The notes under the pieces: generated by a model
The model's input: the letters and a program-made list of their open reading frames with translations, nothing else
What the model was told of the DNA's origin: nothing
The model's database searches: none
Program-made: the position numbers and the translations under genes
From: an uncultured Frankiales bacterium
GTDB taxonomy: Bacteria; Actinomycetota; Actinomycetes; Mycobacteriales; SCTD01
Length of the DNA stretch: 14,125 nucleotides
Direction: 5' to 3'
Assembly (NCBI GenBank): GCA_946479905.1
Contig: CAMLIA010000117.1
Span: forward strand, 1 to 14,125
Shown: positions 6,968 through 12,645 of the stretch, piece after piece
Layout: the number at the start of each line of letters is the position of its first letter
Numbering within the stretch: the first letter of the stretch is position 1

Positions 6968-7763
6968 CGCCCCAGACGCCGGAGGCGAGCACGACCAGGC
7001 AGCCGGTGGTGGCGACCTCGCAGAGCGCACCGAGCACGTCGCCGGTGATCCCGCCGACCCGGCGCAGGGCGTGCCGGCCGAGCAGCCACGCGAGCCCCAG
7101 GCCGACGAGCACGCCGAGGGCCGTGCGCACCGCCTGCTCCGTACCGCTGCCGACCTGGTCGCCGTCGACCGTCGCGTAGGCCGCGAACCCCGCCACCACC
7201 ACGACCGTCCAGGCGAGCGCCACCGCCCGCCGCGCCGTGCCCGCGACCAGCGCGCCGAGCCCGGTGTCGGTGGCCGCCGCGGGCCCGCTGCAGGCCCACG
7301 TGACGGCCAGCCGGCCGGTGACGACCGCCGCGAGCAGGGAGGCGGTGCCCCGGCCGTGCAGCACGCACGACAGCAGCGCGCCGGCCTGGACCAGCAGGGT
7401 CAGCACGACGGCGGACATCCCGAGCGGTCCCAGGTCCGGTGCCTTCATCACGGCTCGGGTCCCCTCGGGGTCCCGGTAGGCCCCCAGCCCGTCGACGAGG
7501 TCCGCCAGCCCGTCCACGTGCAGCCCGCGGGTCAGCAGGACGAGGCTGCCGACGGTGAGCGCGGCCGGCAGCAGCGGCGGCGAGCGGAAGTCGCCCAGCA
7601 CCCGGAAGGCGAAGAGCACGCCGGCCGCGGCCAGGCCCAGCAGCAGTCCCACCAGCGGTGCCAGCTCCATCGCCGTCCTGGCGGTACGACGGTCGAGCCG
7701 CCCCGGACCGCGGACCGGGGCGATCGTGAGCGTCGTCAGCGCGAGGCGCAGCCCGTCAAGCAC
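6963..7763 (-). CDS. cobS: Adenosylcobinamide-GDP ribazoletransferase (cobalamin synthase)
   Basis: Integral membrane enzyme (266 aa) that joins adenosylcobinamide-GDP to alpha-ribazole (or its phosphate), completing the cobalamin nucleotide loop. The polytopic profile has several hydrophobic runs (about 35-55, 62-78, 112-132 and three more toward the C-terminus). Family signatures: GLHVDGLADLVDGLGA with the acidic DGLAD-x2-DG motif at 84-92; AYRDPEGTRAVMKAPDLGPLG, the equivalent of the usual KDsriGtfG region; and VGGITGDVLGA near the end. The GTG at 7763 has GGAG 7 nt upstream and overlaps the cobT stop by 8 nt, so it is coupled. An upstream extension of the frame is a shadow of cobT. It is the last gene of a cobU-cobT-cobS operon and faces the kinase gene tail to tail. 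Confidence 0.93.
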   Translation of the reverse strand: MLDGLRLALTTLTIAPVRGPGRLDRRTARTAMELAPLVGLLLGLAAAGVLFAFRVLGDFRSPPLLPAALTVGSLVLLTRGLHVDGLADLVDGLGAYRDPEGTRAVMKAPDLGPLGMSAVVLTLLVQAGALLSCVLHGRGTASLLAAVVTGRLAVTWACSGPAAATDTGLGALVAGTARRAVALAWTVVVVAGFAAYATVDGDQVGSGTEQAVRTALGVLVGLGLAWLLGRHALRRVGGITGDVLGALCEVATTGCLVVLASGVWGA

Positions 7764-8364
7764 CGAGGGACTCCAGCCCGGCACGGACGACCGCGACGGC
7801 GACGTCCGCCCCGGTCGTGCCCAGCCCGAGGTCGAGCAGCGGGACGAGCCCGGCCTGCGCGAGCGCACGTGCGGCTACCTGGTCGTCGGGGGCGCTCCCC
7901 GCCAGCAGCCACCGCTCGGCGCCGGGCTGGCGGGTGCACACGGCCAGCGCGGCGGTGGCCGTGGCAGTGCCGCCCCCCAGCAGCACCGGCGTGCGCCGGG
8001 CGGTGAGCTGCTCCAGCAGCCCGACGAGCCGGCCGAGACCGCCGTCGGCGAGCCGCTCGGGGTCGCGGGTGGCGCGCAGCAGGGCGCGCACCGCGACGAC
8101 CTCGGCCGCCCAGTCCGGCGCCTGCCGGTCCGTGACCTCCACCGGCTCGAGCCCGAGGAGGGCGGCGAGGCAGGCCCGTACCGCGGGGGTGGCGAGGTCG
8201 CTGTCGAGCACGACCAGCTCGCAGCCGGCGTCGACGAGGCGGTCGCCCTCCTCACGGCCCGCCGCGAGCCCCTGGCCGTCCCCGACCTGGATGCGGACCA
8301 CCGCTCTCGGGTACGACGGCGGATCCCCGAACACCCTGCGCAGCTCCTGCGCGAGCCGGTTCAC
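7756..8364 (-). CDS. cobT: Shortened, divergent CobT-like protein (nicotinate-nucleotide:DMB phosphoribosyltransferase family)
   Basis: CobT makes alpha-ribazole phosphate from nicotinate mononucleotide and dimethylbenzimidazole; family members are about 350 aa. This one has only 202 aa. The start GTG at 8364 overlaps the cobU stop (GTGA, 8361-8364). It matches the C-terminal two thirds: RIQVGDGQGLAAGREEGDRL, a stretch VVLDSDLATPAVRACLAALLG at the usual GMGIGNTT position, then RRTPVLLGGGTATATAALAV (normally VLLDGF-x-TAAA), and LLDLGLGTTGADVAVAVV at the end. The last part should read about LGLRLGEGTGAA with the catalytic Glu; here the RLGE segment appears deleted. The N-terminal part carrying the substrate-closing segments is absent, and the upstream frame only shadows cobU. 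It may be inactive, regulatory, or changed in function. The family call is moderately firm; the activity is doubtful. Confidence 0.7.
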   Translation of the reverse strand: MNRLAQELRRVFGDPPSYPRAVVRIQVGDGQGLAAGREEGDRLVDAGCELVVLDSDLATPAVRACLAALLGLEPVEVTDRQAPDWAAEVVAVRALLRATRDPERLADGGLGRLVGLLEQLTARRTPVLLGGGTATATAALAVCTRQPGAERWLLAGSAPDDQVAARALAQAGLVPLLDLGLGTTGADVAVAVVRAGLESLGA

Positions 8365-9641
8365 CGGAGCCTGCGCGGCTGGCCGGCGACGACCTGGTGC
8401 ACCTCGTCCGCCCGGCCGGCCAGCGCCGTCGCCGCCCGGCCGAGCAGGTCCGCGAACAGCCGCCCGCTCGCGGTCGGCGGGATGACGCCCGAGCCCACCT
8501 CGGGAGCGACCAGCACCACGTGCGCGCGGGTCGTGGCCCAGGCGGCCGTGAGCTCGGCGAGGGCCGCGTCGAAGACCTCCCGGGCGTCCGCGGCCTCCCA
8601 GTGGTCGTCGAGGACGCGGGTGAGCCACAGGCCCAGGTCGTCGACGAGGACCTGGCCGGTGGCCGTCCGGAGCACGCCGGCGACGTCACCGGTCTCGACG
8701 GTGCGCCAGCTGGCCGGGCGGCGGTCCCGGTGCGCGCTCACCCGTCGTACCCAGTCCTCGTCGTCGCGGTCCGGAGCCGTCGCGACGTAGGTGACGTCGG
8801 GCCCGAGCAGGCTCTCCGCCCAGGCCGACTTGCCCGAGCTCTGGCCGCCGAGCACCAGGACGGTGCGGCCGCGTGCGGTGTCGATGACGTCTCCGTCCCG
8901 TGCCGCCCGGGAGCCGAGGGCGGCGAGCCGGCGGTCGAGCTCGTCGGGCGGCGGGTTGTCGTGGCCGACGTGGATGGCGACCACGTCGGTGGCGTCGGTG
9001 ATGGCGCCTGCCGCGCGGAGCCGGTCGACCTGCGCGGGCCAGCTGTCGAGGGTCAGGTGCGAGGGGATCGGGGTGCCGGCGAGCTCCAGGAGCACGACGT
9101 GGAAAGCCCTGTCACGCAAGGCTTCCACGGTCTCCTCGGGCAGCACCCCCGTGTCGGTGGCGTAGAGCAGCCGGGTGCCGTCCGGTGCGGTCACGTCGTA
9201 GAGGACCGCGTCCTCCGGGTGGTTCGCGTCGACGGGCCGGACGGTGAACCCGTTGACCTCGTGCACGTCGCCCGGGCGGGCCGGGACGGTCGTGCACTCG
9301 TCGAGGTGCGGCTTCGCGTCGGCGAGCACGAGCGGCGGGGCGACGACGGTCAGGGAGCGCGGGTGGCTCGCCCAGTAGCGCCACACCCAGGCCTGCGCGA
9401 AGTGGTGGTCGACGTGCCGGTGCGTGACGCACACCGTGTCGACCGACCGCAGGCTCACGCCGAGCCGGGCGGCGGCCAGGCCGACGGTCGGTCCGAGGTC
9501 GAGCAGCAGCCGGTCGTCGACCAGCACGCAGGTCTGGCCGCGGACCACGCCCTGCTCGAGGGCGGCGGTGCAGGACGCGCACGAGCACCACGGGTTCGGC
9601 CAGCCGTCCGCCGCCCCGCTGCCCAGCACCCGGATCCGCAC
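8361..9641 (-). CDS. cobU: MBL-fold hydrolase fused to adenosylcobinamide kinase/guanylyltransferase
   Basis: Two-domain protein of 426 aa. Residues 1-~250 form a metallo-beta-lactamase fold: a CSCASC cluster (C19, C21, C24), THRHVDHH (H74, H76, D78, H79), H141, D163 in ATDTG, and H224 in IHVGH. The Cys cluster resembles the structural-zinc motif of PhnP and PqqB. Residues ~258-426 are CobU, which phosphorylates adenosylcobinamide and transfers GMP to it: Walker A GGQSSGKSAWAE (265-276), YVATA (285-289), HRDRRPASWRTVE with the probable guanylated H304, VLVDDLGLWLT, and EVGSGVIPP...GRLFADLLGR. CobU alone is about 180 aa. The start GTG at 9641 begins directly at MRIRVLGSGA; an upstream GTG at 9671 would add ten residues overlapping the divergent gene. 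It heads the cobU-cobT-cobS operon. The MBL substrate is unknown. Confidence 0.88.
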   Translation of the reverse strand: MRIRVLGSGAADGWPNPWCSCASCTAALEQGVVRGQTCVLVDDRLLLDLGPTVGLAAARLGVSLRSVDTVCVTHRHVDHHFAQAWVWRYWASHPRSLTVVAPPLVLADAKPHLDECTTVPARPGDVHEVNGFTVRPVDANHPEDAVLYDVTAPDGTRLLYATDTGVLPEETVEALRDRAFHVVLLELAGTPIPSHLTLDSWPAQVDRLRAAGAITDATDVVAIHVGHDNPPPDELDRRLAALGSRAARDGDVIDTARGRTVLVLGGQSSGKSAWAESLLGPDVTYVATAPDRDDEDWVRRVSAHRDRRPASWRTVETGDVAGVLRTATGQVLVDDLGLWLTRVLDDHWEAADAREVFDAALAELTAAWATTRAHVVLVAPEVGSGVIPPTASGRLFADLLGRAATALAGRADEVHQVVAGQPRRLR

Positions 9642-9646
9642 GCCGA

Positions 9647-9652
9647 TAGCCT
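9647..9652 (+). promoter_or_regulatory. -10 element (TAGCCT) of the 70-aa gene, leaderless type
   Basis: TAGCCT ends 7 nt before the ATG at 9660 and lies in the 18-bp gap to the divergent cobU start. No ribosome site and no clear -35 are visible. Confidence 0.5.
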
Positions 9653-9659
9653 GCCAGTC

Positions 9660-9872
9660 ATGAGCTGGCACTGGACGTACGAGGGTCCCGACGGGTCACC
9701 GGCCGAGCCCGGTCCGGAGGCGCCGCTGCAGCCGGAGTTCCCGACCCAGTCCGACGCGGAGTCGTGGGTCGGCGAGGTCTGGCGCGAGCTGCTCGCGGCC
9801 GGGGTGGCGGCGGTCACGCTCTTCGAGGGCGACCGCAAGACCTACGGCCCGATGTCCCTCGAGGCCCCTTAG
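9660..9872 (+). CDS. Small conserved actinobacterial protein (70 aa)
   Basis: Acidic protein starting MSWHWTYEGPDG and ending DRKTYGPMSLEAP, with a central FPTQSDAESWVGEVWRELL. I recall similar short proteins (SQSDAESWIGE-type, ending YGPM) across actinomycetes; none has a known function to my knowledge. It has no signal peptide, membrane segment or cysteine. The ATG fits a leaderless start (TAGCCT 7 nt upstream). It is divergent from cobU by 18 bp. Its TAG stop overlaps the TAA stop of the convergent aldo/keto reductase (9869-9872). The matched family pattern and the end-to-end packing make a chance frame unlikely. Confidence 0.75.
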   Translation: MSWHWTYEGPDGSPAEPGPEAPLQPEFPTQSDAESWVGEVWRELLAAGVAAVTLFEGDRKTYGPMSLEAP

Positions 9873-10864
9873 GGCCGCTTGGGCGGGCTGGCAGTCAGCG
9901 ACGGGTCGGTCATCACGACGTCGGCGAGCACCTCGTCGACGGCCTTCTTCAGGTCGTCCGGCAGCCGCGTGGCCGCGGCGTTGTCGCGCACCTGCTCCGG
10001 ACGGGACGCGCCGACGATGGCGGACGCCACGTTGTCGTTGCAGAGCACCCACCCGATGGCGAGCTGGGCCATCGAGACACCGGCGTCGGCGGCGAGCGGC
10101 TGCAGGCCCTGGACGGCGGTCAGGATGCGCTCGTCGAGCAGCCGCTTGATCATGTTCGCCCCGCCGGCCTCGTCCGTGGCCCGCGTTCCTGAGGGCAGCG
10201 GCGCTCCGGGCAGGTACTTGCCGGTCAGCACGCCCTGGGCGATCGGCGACCACACGATCTGCGAGACCCCCTCGTCGGCGCACAGCGGCACGACCTCGGC
10301 CTCGATGACGCGGTAGAGCGCGGAGTACTGCGGCTGGTTCGACACGATCCGGTCGAGGCCGAGCTCGTCGGCGATCCGCAGCGCGTCGGCGATCTCCGAC
10401 GCCTTCCACTCCGAGACGCCGACGTACATGACCTTGCCGGCGCGGACGAGGTCGTCGAACGCGCGCATCGTCTCCTCGAGCGGCGTCTCGTAGTCGTAGC
10501 GGTGCGCCTGGTAGAGGTCGATGTGGTCGGTCTGCAGCCGCTCCAGCGACGCGTGGCAGGACTCGAGGATGTGCTTGCGGGACAGCCCGCGCTCGTTCAC
10601 CCCGGACCCTGTCGGCCAGTAGACCTTCGTGAACAGCTCGTACGACGAGCGCTTGACGCCCTTGAGGGCCTCACCGAGGACCGTCTCGGCGCGCGTCCCG
10701 GCGTACACGTCAGCGGTGTCGAACGTCGTGATGCCGCACTCGAGGGCCTCCCGCACGCACGCGTGGGCGGCGTCGGCCTCCACCTGGGAGCCGTGCGTCA
10801 GCCAGTTGCCGTAGCTGATCTCGCTGACCTTCAGACCGCTGCGACCGAGGTTCCTGAACTCCAT
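9869..10864 (-). CDS. Aldo/keto reductase, Kv-beta (AKR6)-like
   Basis: NADPH-dependent oxidoreductase with a TIM-barrel fold (331 aa) that reduces aldehydes or ketones; substrate unknown. The catalytic tetrad is visible: D49 (FDTAD), Y54 (DVYAG), K80 (FTKVYW) and H121 (YQAHRYD). The sequence resembles the potassium-channel beta-subunit group: FRNLGRSGLKVS at the start, RGLSRKHI near 92-99, SLERLQTDHIDLYQAH, WSPIAQGVLTGKY, and the cofactor segment GASRPEQVRDN near the end. Kv-beta proteins often have Asn at the His position; His is retained here. The ATG start has TAGGGT ending 6 nt upstream, suggesting a leaderless message, though the DUF3043 gene lies only 9 bp upstream and read-through is possible. 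The stop overlaps that of the 70-aa gene. Confidence 0.92.
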   Translation of the reverse strand: MEFRNLGRSGLKVSEISYGNWLTHGSQVEADAAHACVREALECGITTFDTADVYAGTRAETVLGEALKGVKRSSYELFTKVYWPTGSGVNERGLSRKHILESCHASLERLQTDHIDLYQAHRYDYETPLEETMRAFDDLVRAGKVMYVGVSEWKASEIADALRIADELGLDRIVSNQPQYSALYRVIEAEVVPLCADEGVSQIVWSPIAQGVLTGKYLPGAPLPSGTRATDEAGGANMIKRLLDERILTAVQGLQPLAADAGVSMAQLAIGWVLCNDNVASAIVGASRPEQVRDNAAATRLPDDLKKAVDEVLADVVMTDPSLTASPPKRP

Positions 10865-10870
10865 GCGCCG

Positions 10871-10876
10871 ACCCTA
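10871..10876 (-). promoter_or_regulatory. -10 element (TAGGGT) of the aldo/keto reductase, leaderless type
   Basis: TAGGGT on the minus strand ends 6 nt before the ATG at 10864 and overlaps the TAG stop of the DUF3043 gene. No ribosome site is seen. Confidence 0.5.
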
Positions 10877-11398
10877 GACGTCGGCGCCGAGCTCCACCTT
10901 GACGGGGGGAGTGCGCCAGCGCCGGATGAGGGCGGTGCGCTGCAGGCCGTACAGCACGTGCGGCCGGCGCTTCTTCTCGTCGGGGAACCGCTCCTTCAGG
11001 CCCTTGCTGATCATGCGGCCCAGCCGGATGTAGTCGAGGGCGACGATGACGATCACCCCGAGCATCGACAGGAACGCCGCGGCGTACAGCTGCTTGTTGG
11101 GCACGAACCCGAGGATGATGACGACGATCATGTAGGGCAGCAGGAAGGGCCCGAGCGAGCGCTGGCTGTCCACCAGGTCGCGCACGTAGGAGCGGACCGG
11201 CCCGCGGTCGCGGGGGAGGAACATCCGCTCGTCGCCGGCCTTCGCGCCGGAGCGGACGGCGGCGCGCTGCTCGGCCTGCTTGGCGCGCAGCTGCTTGGCC
11301 GCCTCGCGCCGGTTGGTGGGCGGCGGCGCGACGGGTCCGCGCGCCTTCTGGTTGCGCTTCGGGGTGGGTCGGCCCTTGCCCTGGGTCTGCTCGGTCAC
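10874..11398 (-). CDS. DUF3043 family membrane protein
   Basis: Actinobacterial membrane protein of unknown function (174 aa). A long basic, Gln/Lys/Arg/Ala-rich cytoplasmic N-terminus (1-~75, with TPKRNQKARGPVAPPPTNRREA) precedes the segment DERMFLPRDRGPVRSYVRDLVDSQRS, which is characteristic of the family as I remember it. Two predicted membrane helices follow, about 82-100 (FLLPYMIVVIILGFVP) and 104-123, then a basic C-terminal tail. The GTG start lies 4 nt after the nadA stop codon; TACCCT 6 nt upstream of the GTG points to a leaderless promoter inside the nadA end. The aldo/keto reductase follows after 9 bp. No function can be assigned from the sequence. Confidence 0.88.
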   Translation of the reverse strand: MTEQTQGKGRPTPKRNQKARGPVAPPPTNRREAAKQLRAKQAEQRAAVRSGAKAGDERMFLPRDRGPVRSYVRDLVDSQRSLGPFLLPYMIVVIILGFVPNKQLYAAAFLSMLGVIVIVALDYIRLGRMISKGLKERFPDEKKRRPHVLYGLQRTALIRRWRTPPVKVELGADV

Positions 11399-11402
11399 GG
11401 GA

Positions 11403-12566
11403 TCAGGGTAGGGCGAGCATCTGGTCGAGGGCCTGGCGCGCGAACCGCGCCGTCTCCGCCTCGACCGTGATCTCGTTCGGGATCCGGCCGGCGACCAGCT
11501 CCTCCAGCGCCCAGACGAGGTGCGGCAGGTCGATCCGGTTCATGGTCGAGCAGAAGCAGACCGTCTTCTCGAGGAAGACGATGGTCTTGTCCGGGTGGGC
11601 GTTCGCGAGCCGGCGCACGAGGTTCAGCTCGGTCCCGATGGCCCACTTCGAGCCCGCCGGTGACTCCTCGACGAGCTTGATGATCCGCTCGGTGGAGCCC
11701 ACGAAGTCGGCGGCCTGCACGACCTCGTACTGGCACTCGGGGTGCACGAGCACCTGGACGCCCGGGACGCGCTCGCGGACGTCGTGCACCGACTCCAGCG
11801 TGAACCGCCCGTGCACCGAGCAGTGGCCCTTCCAGAGGATCATCCGGGCGGCCTGCAGCTGCTCGACCGTGTTGCCGCCCAGCGGCTTGCGGGGGTTCCA
11901 CACGACGCAGTCGTCCAGCGACATGCCGAGGTCGCGGACCGCCGTGTTGCGGCCCAGGTGCTGGTCGGGGAGGAAGAGCACCTTCGAGCCCTGGGTGAAC
12001 GCCCACTCCAGGGCGCGCTGGGCGTTGGAGCTGGTGCAGATGGTCCCGCCGTGCCGACCGGTGAAGCCCTTGATCGCCGCGGAGGAGTTCATGTACGACA
12101 CGGGCACGGTGACCCCGTCGAGACCGACCGAGGCGAGCTGCTCCCAGCAGTCCTCGACCTGCGCGAAGCTCGCCATGTCGGCCATCGAGCAGCCGGCGGC
12201 CAGGTCGGGCAGCACCACGTGCTGGTCCGGGCCGGTGAGGATGTCGGCGGACTCCGCCATGAAGTGCACGCCGCAGAAGACGATGTACGGCGCGTCCGGC
12301 CGGGCGGCGGCCTGCTGCGCGAGCCGGAAGCTGTCGCCCGTGACGTCGGCGAACTGGATGACCTCGTCGCGCTGGTAGTGGTGCCCGAGGACGAAGACCT
12401 TGTCGCCCAGGGCCTCCTTCGCCTTGCGGGCCCGCTCCACGAGCGAGGGGTCCGACGCGGGGGGCAGCTCGCCGGGGCAGTCGACACCGCGCTCGCTGTC
12501 GGGGTCGCTCTGCCTGCCCAGCAGCAGCAGCGCGAGCGGCGTGGGCGTCACGTCGAGCTCCGTCAT
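11403..12566 (-). CDS. nadA: Quinolinate synthase
   Basis: [4Fe-4S] enzyme (387 aa) that condenses iminoaspartate with dihydroxyacetone phosphate to quinolinate in de novo NAD synthesis. Family motifs: GHHYQRDEVIQFADVTGDS (61-79), FCGVHFMAESADIL (97-110), LPDLAAGCSMADM, SSNAQRAL, HPECQYEVVQAADFVGST, and TVCFCSTMNRIDLPHL. The three conserved Fe-S cysteines are probably C126, C249 (KGHCSVH) and one of C337/C339. The ATG at 12564-12566 is preceded 5 nt upstream by GAGGA, giving the N-terminus MTELDVTPTPLALLLLG; longer in-frame extensions run into the divergent gene and are rejected. nadB and nadC are not adjacent, unlike the mycobacterial nadABC arrangement. An A-type Fe-S carrier gene lies 1.2 kb away on the other strand. 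DUF3043 follows directly. Confidence 0.95.
   Translation of the reverse strand: MTELDVTPTPLALLLLGRQSDPDSERGVDCPGELPPASDPSLVERARKAKEALGDKVFVLGHHYQRDEVIQFADVTGDSFRLAQQAAARPDAPYIVFCGVHFMAESADILTGPDQHVVLPDLAAGCSMADMASFAQVEDCWEQLASVGLDGVTVPVSYMNSSAAIKGFTGRHGGTICTSSNAQRALEWAFTQGSKVLFLPDQHLGRNTAVRDLGMSLDDCVVWNPRKPLGGNTVEQLQAARMILWKGHCSVHGRFTLESVHDVRERVPGVQVLVHPECQYEVVQAADFVGSTERIIKLVEESPAGSKWAIGTELNLVRRLANAHPDKTIVFLEKTVCFCSTMNRIDLPHLVWALEELVAGRIPNEITVEAETARFARQALDQMLALP
11405..11410 (-). promoter_or_regulatory. -10 element (TACCCT) of the DUF3043 gene, leaderless type
   Basis: TACCCT on the minus strand ends 6 nt before the GTG at 11398, within the last codons and stop of nadA. It would allow DUF3043 to be transcribed separately from nadA. 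Confidence 0.4.
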
Positions 12567-12585
12567 CGGTCCTCGGCCCTTCTTG

Positions 12586-12602
12586 TCGTCGTACAGACGA
12601 TA
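12586..12602. promoter_or_regulatory. Possible operator and nadA -10 in the nadA / glycerate kinase divergent region
   Basis: An inverted repeat TCGTC-GTACA-GACGA (12586-12600) overlaps TATCGT (minus strand, 12597-12602). TATCGT fits a -10 for nadA, giving a leader of about 20-25 nt that contains its ribosome site. The repeat position suits a repressor site; it does not match an NAD-regulator site I know. The -35 is not recognisable. Confidence 0.3.
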
Positions 12603-12603
12603 A

Positions 12604-12617
12604 CCCCCCGGAGGGGG
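12604..12617. repeat. C5-CGGA-G5 hairpin in the divergent promoter region
   Basis: Five C:G pairs around a CGGA tetraloop, upstream of both nadA and the glycerate kinase gene. It could fold in the kinase leader RNA if that transcript starts upstream of it. Function unknown. Confidence 0.3.
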
Positions 12618-12645
12618 CGATGCTTCCCTGGGGTTGACTCGCCGG

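Noticed and set aside
7764..7868. 35-residue N-terminal extension of CobS
   Set aside because: It overlaps cobT and is Arg/Ser/Pro-rich without family resemblance. GTG 7763 has a GGAG site and the normal CobS N-terminus.
8365..8628. N-terminal extension of the CobT-like protein that might restore full length
   Set aside because: The extension is an Arg/Gly/Pro-rich shadow of the CobU domain with none of the CobT N-terminal motifs. The GTG at 8364 gives a clean 4-nt coupling.
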